A stretch of DNA of 21,353 nt from an uncultured Pseudomonadota bacterium (GCA_937983055.1 CALJLA010000081.1:1-21353), one strand, 5' to 3'. Counted from the stretch's first letter, positions 1 through 6,825 are shown. The notes: generated by a model not told the origin, from the sequence alone. Numbers and translations: made by a program.

Positions 1-1968
1 CCTCTCGCGGGTCGCCGCAGCGAGTGTCTCCGGCGCTTCTGCATGCGTGGGGCGAGGGGGCGTTCGTTCAACGATGTCGAGCGCGAGCCGCGGGCGATCG
101 AGTTCTACAACGTACTGTCGAGCTTCGACTTCATGAGCTCGACGCCAACCCTGTTCAACTCCGGGACGGTGCGCTCGCAGCTGTCCAGCTGCTACCTCAC
201 CACCGTGTCGGACGATCTCGACGGCATCTACGAGGCGATCAAGGAAAACGCGCTGCTGTCGAAGTTCGCCGGCGGCCTCGGCAACGACTGGACCCAGGTC
301 AGGGCGCTTGGCTCTCACATCAAGGGCACCAACGGCAAATCCCAAGGGGTGGTGCCCTTCCTCAAGGTCGTCAACGACACCGCGGTGGCGGTGAACCAGG
401 GGGGCAAGCGCAAGGGCGCGGTGTGCGCCTACCTCGAGACCTGGCACCTCGACATCGAAGAGTTCTTGGAGTTGCGCAAGAACACCGGCGACGACCGGCG
501 CCGCACGCACGACATGAACACCGCCAACTGGATTCCGGACCTGTTCATGAAACGGGTGACGGAGGCCGGGGAGTGGACGCTGTTCTCGCCCTCGGACGTG
601 CCCGACCTGCACGACAAGTACGGGAAGGCCTTTGAGCAGGCCTACACCGCCTACGAGCAGAAGGCCGCCCGCGGCGAACTCAAGCTCTACAAGAAAATTC
701 CGGCCCTGCAGCTGTGGCGCAAGATGCTGACCATGCTGTTCGAGACCGGCCATCCCTGGATCACGTTCAAGGACCCGTGCAACATCCGCAGCCCGCAGAG
801 GCATGTCGGCGTGGTGCACAGCTCGAACCTGTGCACCGAGATCACGCTCAACACCTCCGACAGCGAGATCGCGGTCTGCAACCTTGGGTCGGTCAACCTG
901 GTGGCCCACATGAAGGACGGCCAGCTCGACCTCGAAAAGCTGAAGCAGACCGTCTCGACCGCGATGCGGATGCTCGATAACGTCATCGACATCAACTATT
1001 ACGCGGTGAACAAGGCGCGCAATTCCAACTTCAAGCACCGGCCGGTCGGGCTGGGCATCATGGGCTTTCAGGACTGCCTGCACGAGATGCGGGTGCCGTA
1101 CGCGTCGCAGCAGGCGGTCGAGTTCGCGGACCGCTCCATGGAGGCGGTGTGCTACCACGCCTACTGGGCCTCGACCGAGCTGGCCGAGGAGCGCGGGCGC
1201 TATTCCACCTTTGACGGCTCGTTGTGGTCGCGCGGCATCCTGCCGCAGGACACGCTCGGCCTGCTGGCCGAGGAGCGCGGCGGCCATGTCGAGGTCGATA
1301 TGGCCGCCGCCTTGGACTGGGAGGCGCTGCGCGGACGCATCCGCCGCTTCGGCATGCGCAATTCGAACTGCCTAGCGATCGCACCGACGGCCACCATTGC
1401 CAACATCGTGGGCGTATCCGCCTCGATTGAGCCCACCTACCAGAACCTGTACGTCAAATCCAATCTGTCGGGTGAGTTCACCGTCGCCAACGAGTACCTC
1501 GTCGAGGATCTGAAGAAGCTCAATATCTGGGACGAGGTCATGATTGCTGACCTCAAGTATTTCGACGGGTCGCTGGCCAAGATCGACCGCATCCCGGCCG
1601 ACCTGCGCCACCTGTACGCCACAGCCTTCGAGATCGATCCGGCGTGGCTGGTCGAGTGCGGGGCGCGGCGCCAGAAGTGGATCGACCAGGCCCAGTCGCT
1701 CAACATCTACATGGCCGGCGCCTCCGGGAAGAAACTCGACGACATCTACAGGCTGGCCTGGCGGCGGGGTCTCAAGACCACCTATTACCTGCGCACCCTG
1801 GGGGCTACCTCCGCAGAAAAGTCCACCGTGCACGGCGGTCAGCTGAATGCCGTGCCGGCCGATGGCGGCGTCATGGGCTCATCGTTCGCGGCCGCGACTA
1901 CGCCGGTTGCCGACAGCGATGCGCGCTTCTGCTCGATCGACAATCCCGAGTGCGAGGCCTGCCAGTGA
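1..1968 (+). CDS. nrdA: Ribonucleoside-diphosphate reductase class Ia, alpha subunit (5'-truncated)
   Basis: This is the large subunit that reduces ribonucleotides to deoxyribonucleotides in the cytosol together with NrdB. The frame is open from base 1, so the N-terminus (ATP-cone region) lies off the contig and the first ATG at 43 is internal. Numbering from that Met, the family residues are present: Cys50 (LSSCYL, partner of the active-site disulfide), Asn262-Leu-Cys264-Thr-Glu266 (thiyl-radical Cys and catalytic Glu), Cys279 (EIAVCNLG, second disulfide Cys), Tyr581-Tyr582 (radical-transfer pair) and a C-terminal CEAC redox pair at 637-640. About 655 residues are visible. The first ~25 codons contain odd residues (MRGARGRS where MRVAxGLx is expected) that look like contig-edge errors. 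nrdB follows 204 bp downstream on the same strand. Function is essentially certain; only the 5' end is unreliable. Confidence 0.96.
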   Translation, partial: PLAGRRSECLRRFCMRGARGRSFNDVEREPRAIEFYNVLSSFDFMSSTPTLFNSGTVRSQLSSCYLTTVSDDLDGIYEAIKENALLSKFAGGLGNDWTQVRALGSHIKGTNGKSQGVVPFLKVVNDTAVAVNQGGKRKGAVCAYLETWHLDIEEFLELRKNTGDDRRRTHDMNTANWIPDLFMKRVTEAGEWTLFSPSDVPDLHDKYGKAFEQAYTAYEQKAARGELKLYKKIPALQLWRKMLTMLFETGHPWITFKDPCNIRSPQRHVGVVHSSNLCTEITLNTSDSEIAVCNLGSVNLVAHMKDGQLDLEKLKQTVSTAMRMLDNVIDINYYAVNKARNSNFKHRPVGLGIMGFQDCLHEMRVPYASQQAVEFADRSMEAVCYHAYWASTELAEERGRYSTFDGSLWSRGILPQDTLGLLAEERGGHVEVDMAAALDWEALRGRIRRFGMRNSNCLAIAPTATIANIVGVSASIEPTYQNLYVKSNLSGEFTVANEYLVEDLKKLNIWDEVMIADLKYFDGSLAKIDRIPADLRHLYATAFEIDPAWLVECGARRQKWIDQAQSLNIYMAGASGKKLDDIYRLAWRRGLKTTYYLRTLGATSAEKSTVHGGQLNAVPADGGVMGSSFAAATTPVADSDARFCSIDNPECEACQ

Positions 1969-2133
1969 AATCGCTGCGGCAGATTCGGGTCTCCGGACGT
2001 CGCCGCGTTGCCTTTCATCTGCAGCGCGCCGCCTCGCGCGCAGGCGGTGTGCAGGGTAGACCGGAGCGCCCGCGTGATGGCAACGCGAAGCGCTGAGAAG
2101 ACACCGTCTTCCGCACGAAACTTAAAGAAATAC

Positions 2134-2161
2134 TTGACACTCCACCGATAACATTTATAAA
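2134..2161 (+). promoter_or_regulatory. Candidate sigma70 promoter for nrdB
   Basis: A perfect TTGACA (2134-2139) and TATAAA (2156-2161) are separated by 16 bp. Initiation would fall near 2168, only a few bases before the nrdB ATG at 2173, leaving little or no leader. The only SD-like bases (AAAGGA) overlap the -10 box, so they would be lost from this transcript but present on a read-through nrdA-nrdB mRNA. A small perfect hairpin (GAAGAC-acc-GTCTTC, 2097-2111) sits just upstream. No convincing NrdR box pair was recognised. The match to consensus is seen; promoter activity is inferred. Confidence 0.5.
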
Positions 2162-2172
2162 GGAACGAACAG

Positions 2173-3309
2173 ATGCTGCAGTTTGAAGATCAGATCACCA
2201 GCACGGCCGGCGCCTCCGGTGCTGCAGGCCGTGCGCAGAACGTTCCTTCCTCGCGCGCACCTTCGGGTGCCGCGCAACCCGCTTCCGCCTATCGGCGCGT
2301 CCGCATCGAGGACAAGCGGGTCATCAATGGCCAGGCGGACGTCAATCAGCTGGTGCCCTTCAAGTACAAGTGGGCCTGGGACAAATACCTCGCCGGCTGC
2401 GCAAACCACTGGATGCCCCAGGAAATCAACATGAGCCGGGACATCGCTACGTGGAAGGATCCCAATGGTCTGACCGAGGATGAACGGCTGATCGTGAAGC
2501 GCAACCTCGGCTTCTTCGTCACGGCTGATTCGTTGGCGGCAAACAACATTGTGCTGGGCACCTACCGGCATATCACGGCACCCGAATGCCGCCAGTACCT
2601 GCTGCGCCAGGCGTTCGAAGAGGCCATCCATACTCACGCCTACCAGTACATCGTGGAGAGCCTGGGGCTCGATGAAGGCGAGATCTTCAACGCCTACCAC
2701 GAAGTGACCAGCATCCGCGACAAGGACGAGTTCCTGATCCCGTTCATCGAGACGCTGACCGACCCGTCGTTCCGTACCGGCACGCCGGAGAACGATCAGA
2801 AGCTGCTGAAGAGCCTGATCGTGTTCGCCTGCATCATGGAAGGACTGTTTTTCTACGTCGGCTTCGCCCAGATCCTCGCTCTCGGACGGCAGAACAAGAT
2901 GACCGGGGCGGCCGAGCAGTACCAGTACATCCTGCGCGACGAGTCGATGCACTGCAATTTCGGCATCGACCTCATCAACCAGATCAAGATGGAGAATCCG
3001 CACCTGTGGACGGCGCAGTTCCGGGAGGAAATCCAGGGACTCATCCGGCGCGGCGTAGAACTGGAGTACCGCTATGCGGAGGACACGATGCCGCGCGGGG
3101 TGCTGGGCCTGAATGCGCCGATGTTCAAGGAGTACCTGCGCTTCGTGGCGAACCGTCGCTGCCAGCAGATCGGTCTGGATCCGCAGTTTCCGGGGGCGAC
3201 GAATCCCTTTCCCTGGATGTCGGAAATGATCGACCTGAAGAAGGAGAAGAACTTCTTCGAGACGCGGGTCACCGAGTACCAGACCGGCGGGGCGCTGTCG
3301 TGGGAATGA
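2173..3309 (+). CDS. nrdB: Ribonucleoside-diphosphate reductase class Ia, beta subunit
   Basis: This is the small, radical-generating subunit (378 aa) of class Ia ribonucleotide reductase. The ferritin-like diiron ligands are all recognisable: Asp119, Glu150, His153, Glu223, Glu257 and His260. The stable-radical tyrosine is kept at Tyr157 in the EAIHTHAY motif, so this is a Tyr-radical enzyme and not the Phe variant seen in chlamydiae. The C-terminal tail ends in YQTGGALSWE, matching the usual tail that docks on NrdA. Residues ~10-40 form an Ala/Ser/Pro-rich low-complexity extension before the core. The start at 2173 is preceded by AAAGGA. It lies 204 bp after nrdA and may be transcribed both with it and from its own promoter. 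Confidence 0.97.
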   Translation: MLQFEDQITSTAGASGAAGRAQNVPSSRAPSGAAQPASAYRRVRIEDKRVINGQADVNQLVPFKYKWAWDKYLAGCANHWMPQEINMSRDIATWKDPNGLTEDERLIVKRNLGFFVTADSLAANNIVLGTYRHITAPECRQYLLRQAFEEAIHTHAYQYIVESLGLDEGEIFNAYHEVTSIRDKDEFLIPFIETLTDPSFRTGTPENDQKLLKSLIVFACIMEGLFFYVGFAQILALGRQNKMTGAAEQYQYILRDESMHCNFGIDLINQIKMENPHLWTAQFREEIQGLIRRGVELEYRYAEDTMPRGVLGLNAPMFKEYLRFVANRRCQQIGLDPQFPGATNPFPWMSEMIDLKKEKNFFETRVTEYQTGGALSWE

Positions 3310-3329
3310 GGCCCGGTCGATCGACGCCG

Positions 3330-3357
3330 CCGCAAGAAAATACGGCGGTATTTGCGG
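3330..3357 (+). terminator. Hairpin just after nrdB, possible terminator
   Basis: Twenty bases after the nrdB stop, CCGC plus AAATAC pairs with GTATTT plus GCGG, giving ten base pairs with a 4-nt bulge (3334-3337) and a GGCG tetraloop (3344-3347). No U-run follows, so intrinsic termination would be weak. It could instead protect the 3' end or act with Rho. Confidence 0.35.
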
Positions 3358-3544
3358 TACAGGCACATTGTTTGCAACACGCGCGTTCGGCACCACTGAA
3401 GATTGCGCATTTGTAGGGACTTGATGGGTAAACGACGAGACGGACCTTCATTGAAAGTTAAATCCTGCGCCGACTGCGAACCAGAAGGCGTGAATGGCTG
3501 GGGGTAATGGATCCCAGTCGAAGGTTGTTCTCCCCTCATATTTC

Positions 3545-3696
3545 CCGGCGTTCTGCCGGATTCGCCGGCCTCCTTCGGAGGCGCGGCAAGAACTCTGTTT
3601 TCCTGCTTTCCGCTGCCGGAAAAACTCTTTGTTTTCCGCAGCTTCCCGAACTGCCCGACAGGTCGCGCAGGGCGTTTTCTGCGCCCCGCGGACCTG
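3545..3696 (+). promoter_or_regulatory. Structured leader region upstream of the H1-like gene
   Basis: The stretch 3310-3770 holds no convincing gene. Its second half contains consecutive inverted repeats: CCGGCG/CGCCGG (3545-3550 with 3563-3568); GCCTCC-ttc-GGAGGC (3568-3582); GCTGC(c)GGAAAA with TTTTCCGCAGC (3612-3642), 11 bp with one bulged C and an 8-nt loop; and CAGGTCGCGCAG with CTGCGC + GACCTG (3659-3696), 12 bp with a 6-nt bulge and an 8-nt loop. An imperfect direct repeat AACTCTGTTTTCC / AACTCTTTGTTTTCC is interleaved. The hairpins end about 60 bases before the AGGAGGT Shine-Dalgarno. They may be a regulated 5' UTR or a small RNA. The pairing is seen, the role is inferred. No clear promoter was found in 3358-3544. 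Confidence 0.4.
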
Positions 3697-3770
3697 CCGT
3701 CAGTCGGCGATTCGATGCTTTTGTCATCGGGCGCCGTGTTCTTTCCAACCTTGTTTAGGAGGTACTTGCA

Positions 3771-4247
3771 ATGGCAATGAAGAAGAAAGCTGCAAAGAAG
3801 AAGTCGCCGGCCAAGAAGGCCGCCAAGAAAGTCGCGAAGAAGGCGACGAAGGCCAAAAAAGCCGTCAAGAAAGTCGCTAAAAAGGCAGTGAAGAAGGCCA
3901 AGAAGCCGGCCAAGAAGGCGGCGAAGAAGGCCAGAAAGCCGGCCAAGAAGGCGGCGAAGAAAGCGGCGAAGAAGCCGGCCAAGAAGGCGGCGAAGAAGAC
4001 GGCGAAGAAGGCCAAGAAGCCGGCCAAGAAGGCGGCGAAGAAGCCGGCCAAGAAGGCGGCGAAGAAAGCGGCGAAGAAGCCGGCCAAGAAGGCGGCGAAG
4101 AAGAAGTCGGCGAAGAAGAAGCCGGCGAAGAAGAAGGCCGCGAAAAAGTCGGCGAAACCCGCCCCCGCGGCAGCCCCGGCGGCGCCTAAGCCAGTTTCTG
4201 CACCGGCGGCCTGGCCGTTTCCGGTAGCGGGCAACCGGCCGAACTAA
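3771..4247 (+). CDS. Histone H1-like DNA-binding protein (Lys/Ala/Pro-rich)
   Basis: This 158-aa, extremely basic protein is built almost entirely of KKAAKK and KKPAKKAAKK repeats (residues ~3-130), like the C-terminal tail of eukaryotic H1 and the bacterial H1-like family (Bordetella BpH1 type). Such proteins bind DNA without sequence specificity and affect nucleoid compaction. The last ~28 residues are Ala/Pro-rich and contain AWPFP, a tail I associate with betaproteobacterial members. No globular domain is visible. The start at 3771 has a strong SD, AGGAGGT at 3757-3763. It stands alone, with a structured leader before it and a 10-bp stem-loop after it. The repeats make its length prone to change or misassembly. 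The family assignment is firm; its exact role in this organism is unknown. Confidence 0.85.
   Translation: MAMKKKAAKKKSPAKKAAKKVAKKATKAKKAVKKVAKKAVKKAKKPAKKAAKKARKPAKKAAKKAAKKPAKKAAKKTAKKAKKPAKKAAKKPAKKAAKKAAKKPAKKAAKKKSAKKKPAKKKAAKKSAKPAPAAAPAAPKPVSAPAAWPFPVAGNRPN
3905..4102 (+). repeat. Six copies of a 24-bp coding repeat in the H1-like gene
   Basis: A 24-bp unit starting GCCGGCCAAGAAGGCGG and ending CGAAGAA recurs at 3905, 3938, 3974, 4019, 4043 and 4079, with spacings of 33, 36, 45, 24 and 36 bp, all multiples of three. It encodes PAKKAAKK-type segments. The near-identity at DNA level, beyond what the protein needs, points to recent in-frame duplication by slippage or recombination. Confidence 0.85.
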
Positions 4248-4257
4248 GCGCCATGTG

Positions 4258-4312
4258 ATGCTCGCGGGCAGCCTGCATCCGCGACGGATTCCAGCTTCTG
4301 AGCCGCGAGCAT
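4258..4312 (+). terminator. 10-bp stem-loop with nested hairpin after the H1-like gene
   Basis: ATGCTCGCGG (4258-4267) is perfectly complementary to CCGCGAGCAT (4303-4312). The 35-nt loop contains a second perfect hairpin, ATCCG-cga-CGGAT (4277-4289). It starts 11 bases after the H1-like stop codon. Only TTGTT follows, not a full U-run. It is most simply a terminator or an mRNA 3' end structure. Confidence 0.45.
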
Positions 4313-4459
4313 TGTTCCCCCCAGCAACAACCTGCCTGTCTCGGGCGTCCTGCTCGAGCGAGGCGCGCGCCGACTAAACGCTTGATCTGACCCGGTACCG
4401 CAATTACGCCGGCGTCCGGGCACAATAGCGGCTGCTGCGTATCCGCAACCGGAGGAGAG

Positions 4460-4648
4460 GTGAAAGCGCCAAGCCGCAATGCAGGCATGATCTGCCTGTT
4501 GCTGTTCATTCTTGGCATGGTTGGATTCTTCGTGCCGCTCGGCCACGTGCCTTACGTGGGCTCGGTGCTGGTGCTGCTGAACCAGGTGGATATCTACCTG
4601 CTGATGATCGGCTACGCCCTGTTGCTGCTGACCGTGTACGTGCTGTGA
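4460..4648 (+). CDS. Small two-TM membrane protein, function unknown
   Basis: This encodes 62 residues with a GTG start preceded closely by GGAGGAGA. After a short basic N-terminus (KAPSRN) there are two hydrophobic segments, roughly residues 9-26 and 42-62, joined by a short PLGHVPYVG-type loop. The protein ends inside the second segment with almost no tail. That composition and topology fit an inner-membrane protein. I do not recognise a family. It sits alone, 212 bp after the H1-like gene and 105 bp before the KTSC gene, same strand. The good SD and strong hydrophobic pattern make it likely real. Confidence 0.65.
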   Translation: MKAPSRNAGMICLLLFILGMVGFFVPLGHVPYVGSVLVLLNQVDIYLLMIGYALLLLTVYVL

Positions 4649-4753
4649 GGCCGGAGTAAACGGCGGCGCCACAGGCGGCTTTCCCGGAAAGAGTGCAAAC
4701 CGCCTGCGACCGCATCCCGGCGGCACGGCGCATGAAACTGGGAGGGAGAGCAG

Positions 4754-4966
4754 ATGGAACGCAAACGGGTGAATTCGAGCAAGCTGCGCTCGGTCGGCTA
4801 CGATGAGCGCGAGCGGCTGCTGGAGGTCGAGCTGAACGACGGATCGATCTACCAGTACAGCGGCGTATCGCCCGAGGTGCACAGGCGACTGATGTCCTCG
4901 CCTTCGCTGGTGAGCTTTTACCAGGACAAGATCGAAGAGGAGTTCAGCCGAAAGCGGCTGCGTTAG
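4754..4966 (+). CDS. KTSC domain protein
   Basis: This 70-aa protein matches the small KTSC domain over its whole length. It has the SxxLRSVGYD opening, a beta segment LLEVELNDGSIYQYSGV, then the helix and the SxPSxxSFYxxxI closing motif that gives the family its name (here SLVSFYQDKI in place of KTSC-like APSKGSFF). The family is widespread and its biochemical role is not established; members occur alone or fused to nucleic-acid enzymes. A GGGAGGGAG stretch precedes the ATG at 4754. The following gene is convergent, leaving 27 bp between them. Confidence 0.8.
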   Translation: MERKRVNSSKLRSVGYDERERLLEVELNDGSIYQYSGVSPEVHRRLMSSPSLVSFYQDKIEEEFSRKRLR

Positions 4967-4993
4967 TCCGGTGGTGTCGTTTCCCGCCGCCGC

Positions 4994-5593
4994 TCAGCAT
5001 TCCGGCTCACCCGGCGCCGGCCTCGGGTCGGGATCGAAGCCGAATTTCTGCGAAAGCTGGGCGGCCTGGAGCCGCCCTATCGGGAGCCGCTCGCCGGCAA
5101 AATCGAAGCAGAAGCCCGCACGCCGGCCCCTCGACCCCGCATCGAGCGCGCCTTCCAGTTCTGCGTCTGTCAGCGAACGCCCGCCCGCGTCGGTAAAGCG
5201 GCCGGCTACCCGCGCAAGGTCGCGGTCGTCGACGCTGCCTACGCCGCCCGGCCAGCGCAGGATGAGCCCGCCGTCATCGTCGAGCCAGGCTCCGGTCACA
5301 TGCGCGACCGGCACACCGGTGTGAGTCTCGAGTTGCAGCGGTTCGCCGGCGGCGGCACGCAGCACATAGGGCAGGCGGGCCAGCGATACGAAGACCCGCT
5401 GCGGGCCATTCTGGAAGAACCAGCGCCCCCGATCATCGCTTTCGTAATTACGTGCGATGAACGCCTGCACGCCGGGATTGCGGATCGGTTCGCCCTTGAT
5501 CAGCCAGTTGCCCCGGCGATCGAGTGCCAGCCAGCCGTAGACGCTGGGTACGTTTGGCCAGCGGGCGAGCGCCCTCAGCACCGCTTCATCCAT
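4994..5593 (-). CDS. Conserved hypothetical protein
   Basis: This reverse-strand protein is 199 aa, begins MDEAVLRALARWPNVPSVYGWL and has no signal peptide or TM segment. The first ~90 residues read as a compact alpha/beta domain with conserved-looking blocks (GWLALDRRGNW, RGRWFFQNGPQRVFVSL). The second half contains a WxxDDDGGLILRWPGGVG block. I associate this arrangement with a betaproteobacterial domain-of-unknown-function family but cannot name it reliably, so no function is proposed. The start at 5593 is divergent from the GST gene, so 5594-5694 must hold promoters for both; I see no strong consensus there. Codon use resembles its neighbours and both end blocks look intact. Confidence 0.75.
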   Translation of the reverse strand: MDEAVLRALARWPNVPSVYGWLALDRRGNWLIKGEPIRNPGVQAFIARNYESDDRGRWFFQNGPQRVFVSLARLPYVLRAAAGEPLQLETHTGVPVAHVTGAWLDDDGGLILRWPGGVGSVDDRDLARVAGRFTDAGGRSLTDAELEGALDAGSRGRRAGFCFDFAGERLPIGRLQAAQLSQKFGFDPDPRPAPGEPEC

Positions 5594-5694
5594 TTGCTGC
5601 GCTTGCTCCGTAGATCGGACGATTCGATTGTAGGATGTCGGGCGCGATCCGACGAATGGCGCGCATCCGCCCCAATCGGGAAAGGCTAATCCTC

Positions 5695-6342
5695 ATGCTG
5701 ACTTTCTACTACGGCTCCGGTTCGCCCTTTGCATGGCGTGTGTGGCTGGCGCTTGAATGCAAGGGCATCGATTACTCGATCAAGACCCTGAACTTCGGTG
5801 CGGGAGATCTGAAAACGCCCGAGTATCTGCGCATCAATCCGCGCGGCAAGGTGCCCGCCATTGTCGACGATGGCTTCGCCTTGTACGAGTCGGCGGCGAT
5901 TCTCGAGTACCTGGACGAGCGTTACGCAGACCAGGGGCCGTCCCTGTTTCCCGGCGACGCGCGCCAGCGCGCCCTGGTCCGGCGGCTGAATAACGAGGCG
6001 GACCACTATCTCGACGGCGCCAGCCGAAAGCTGCTGACCGCGGTGCTGTTTACGCGGCGCGAGAACTGGGATGAACACGCGATCTCGGTCGGGCGCGATG
6101 CGCTGGCCGGCGAACTCGAACGGTTCGAGGGGCTCCTGCACGGACCGCATTTCGCCGGAGAATTGTCGGCCGCGGACTTTACGATCTATCCGATGCTGGC
6201 GCTCGCCTGCCGGATGGACGTGCGCAAGCCCGATCTGGCGATTCGCAGCCTGATCGGGCCGCGACTTCAGGACTGGATGAACCGCATCGAGGCCCTGCCG
6301 TATTTTCAGAAGACCTATCCGCCGCACTGGAAAACAGCGTGA
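5695..6342 (+). CDS. Glutathione S-transferase family protein
   Basis: This is a 215-aa soluble two-domain GST. The thioredoxin-like N-domain (about 1-80) starts LTFYYGSGSPFAWRVWLAL, with candidate catalytic Ser8/Ser10 and no Tyr/Cys at the usual place. It keeps the cis-Pro motif KVPAIV (Val53-Pro54) and the glutathione gamma-Glu binding pair Glu65-Ser66. The all-helical C-domain fills ~90-215 and includes the AADFTIYPML N-capping motif. I chose the ATG at 5695 because the fold begins right there and GGGAAAGG lies upstream; the in-frame ATG at 5635 would add 20 non-homologous residues. It would conjugate or reduce electrophiles with glutathione; the substrate is unknown. Confidence 0.88.
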   Translation: MLTFYYGSGSPFAWRVWLALECKGIDYSIKTLNFGAGDLKTPEYLRINPRGKVPAIVDDGFALYESAAILEYLDERYADQGPSLFPGDARQRALVRRLNNEADHYLDGASRKLLTAVLFTRRENWDEHAISVGRDALAGELERFEGLLHGPHFAGELSAADFTIYPMLALACRMDVRKPDLAIRSLIGPRLQDWMNRIEALPYFQKTYPPHWKTA

Positions 6343-6343
6343 T

Positions 6344-6357
6344 CTGACCTGGATCAA
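6344..6357 (+). promoter_or_regulatory. FNR/Anr-like box upstream of the small cytochrome c gene
   Basis: CTGAC-cctg-ATCAA-type spacing is present here (6344-6348 and 6353-6357), matching the FNR/CRP-family consensus TTGAT-N4-ATCAA at 8 of 10 positions. It lies about 90 bp before the cytochrome ATG at 6447, a workable distance for class II activation. It begins two bases after the GST stop codon. No good -10 was found at the matching distance, so this is tentative. Confidence 0.3.
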
Positions 6358-6446
6358 GGCGCCCAGGACAGTGCGGCTGCGAACATGGCAAAGCTGATGG
6401 GGGGCGGGCGAGTGTGTTGCCCGTTCAGATTCGAAGGAGGCCTGAG

Positions 6447-6719
6447 ATGTTCCGATCTGGAATTGCCCTGCTGATTGCCGCCGCGATCGCCGGTCTTGGC
6501 GCTTGCGCGGCGGAAACCGCCGGCGCCGAGGGCAAGAAGCTGTTCAACAAGCGCTGCGGCAACTGCCACAAGGTTGGAGACGTCGGGCAGGGCCTGAAGG
6601 GACTCACGGCCGAGGAGCGTACCCGGCACCTGGACCGGTTCCTGGCGGTGCACCATGCGCCGGACGCGACCGAGCGGGCCGCGATCATTGCCTACATGAA
6701 CGAGCGGCTCGATCGCTAG
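6447..6719 (+). CDS. Small exported c-type cytochrome
   Basis: This is a 90-aa precursor with a hydrophobic signal sequence (residues ~4-19) ending LGAC; Cys20 fits a lipobox, so it may be a membrane-anchored lipoprotein. One haem motif, CGNCH (Cys37, Cys40, His41), follows. The mature part is only ~70 residues, short for class I cytochrome c. There is no Met in a usual distal-ligand loop; the only late Met is Met84 in AYMNER, and His61, His69 and His70 are alternatives. The start at 6447 has GGAGG just upstream; an in-frame ATG at 6414 would place a basic tail before the signal. An FNR-like box lies upstream. It probably carries electrons in the periplasm; the partner is unknown. The gene converges on a flavocytochrome operon. 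Confidence 0.85.
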   Translation: MFRSGIALLIAAAIAGLGACAAETAGAEGKKLFNKRCGNCHKVGDVGQGLKGLTAEERTRHLDRFLAVHHAPDATERAAIIAYMNERLDR

Positions 6720-6799
6720 CGCAGCGAGAAGACGACCAGCGCGAGCACAATCGCCGCGTTGATCGCCCAGACAATCGCCATCAGTCTGGCGTCACGCAT
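6716..6799 (-). CDS. Possible 27-aa single-TM peptide
   Basis: From the ATG at 6799 this reads MRDARLMAIVWAINAAIVLA then LVVFSLR: a short basic head, one continuous hydrophobic helix, and a basic end. The open frame continues upstream to 6829 (SAPPPTKKY), where only a CTG start is available, overlapping the stop of the flavocytochrome gene. Its own stop overlaps the stop of the facing cytochrome c gene. No clear SD is present. The residue pattern looks like a genuine membrane peptide, and its position suggests an accessory subunit of the flavocytochrome, but GC-rich antisense chance cannot be excluded. Confidence 0.35.
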   Translation of the reverse strand: MRDARLMAIVWAINAAIVLALVVFSLR

Positions 6800-6825
6800 G
6801 TATTTCTTCGTGGGCGGTGGCGCGC

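Noticed and set aside
2155..3396. 413-aa reverse-strand ORF over nrdB
   Set aside because: It is the antisense shadow of a fully recognisable NrdB and has no family-like blocks.
3507..3758. 83-aa forward ORF ending at the SD of the H1-like gene
   Set aside because: It has no SD, an Arg/Ser/Leu-rich composition typical of GC-rich chance frames, and it overlies strong inverted repeats.
3905..4102. Regular repeats that could suggest a CRISPR array
   Set aside because: The spacers are also KKxA codons in one open frame; there are no unique spacers and no cas genes.
3755..4234. Reverse ORF rich in Phe/Ala (AAFLAGFFAAFF repeats) resembling a membrane protein
   Set aside because: It is the exact complement of the Lys/Ala repeats of the H1-like gene; the hydrophobicity follows from TTC/GGC complement codons.
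5635..5694. Upstream ATG for the GST gene
   Set aside because: The added 20 residues are Arg-rich and precede the conserved first beta strand; a better-placed SD serves 5695.
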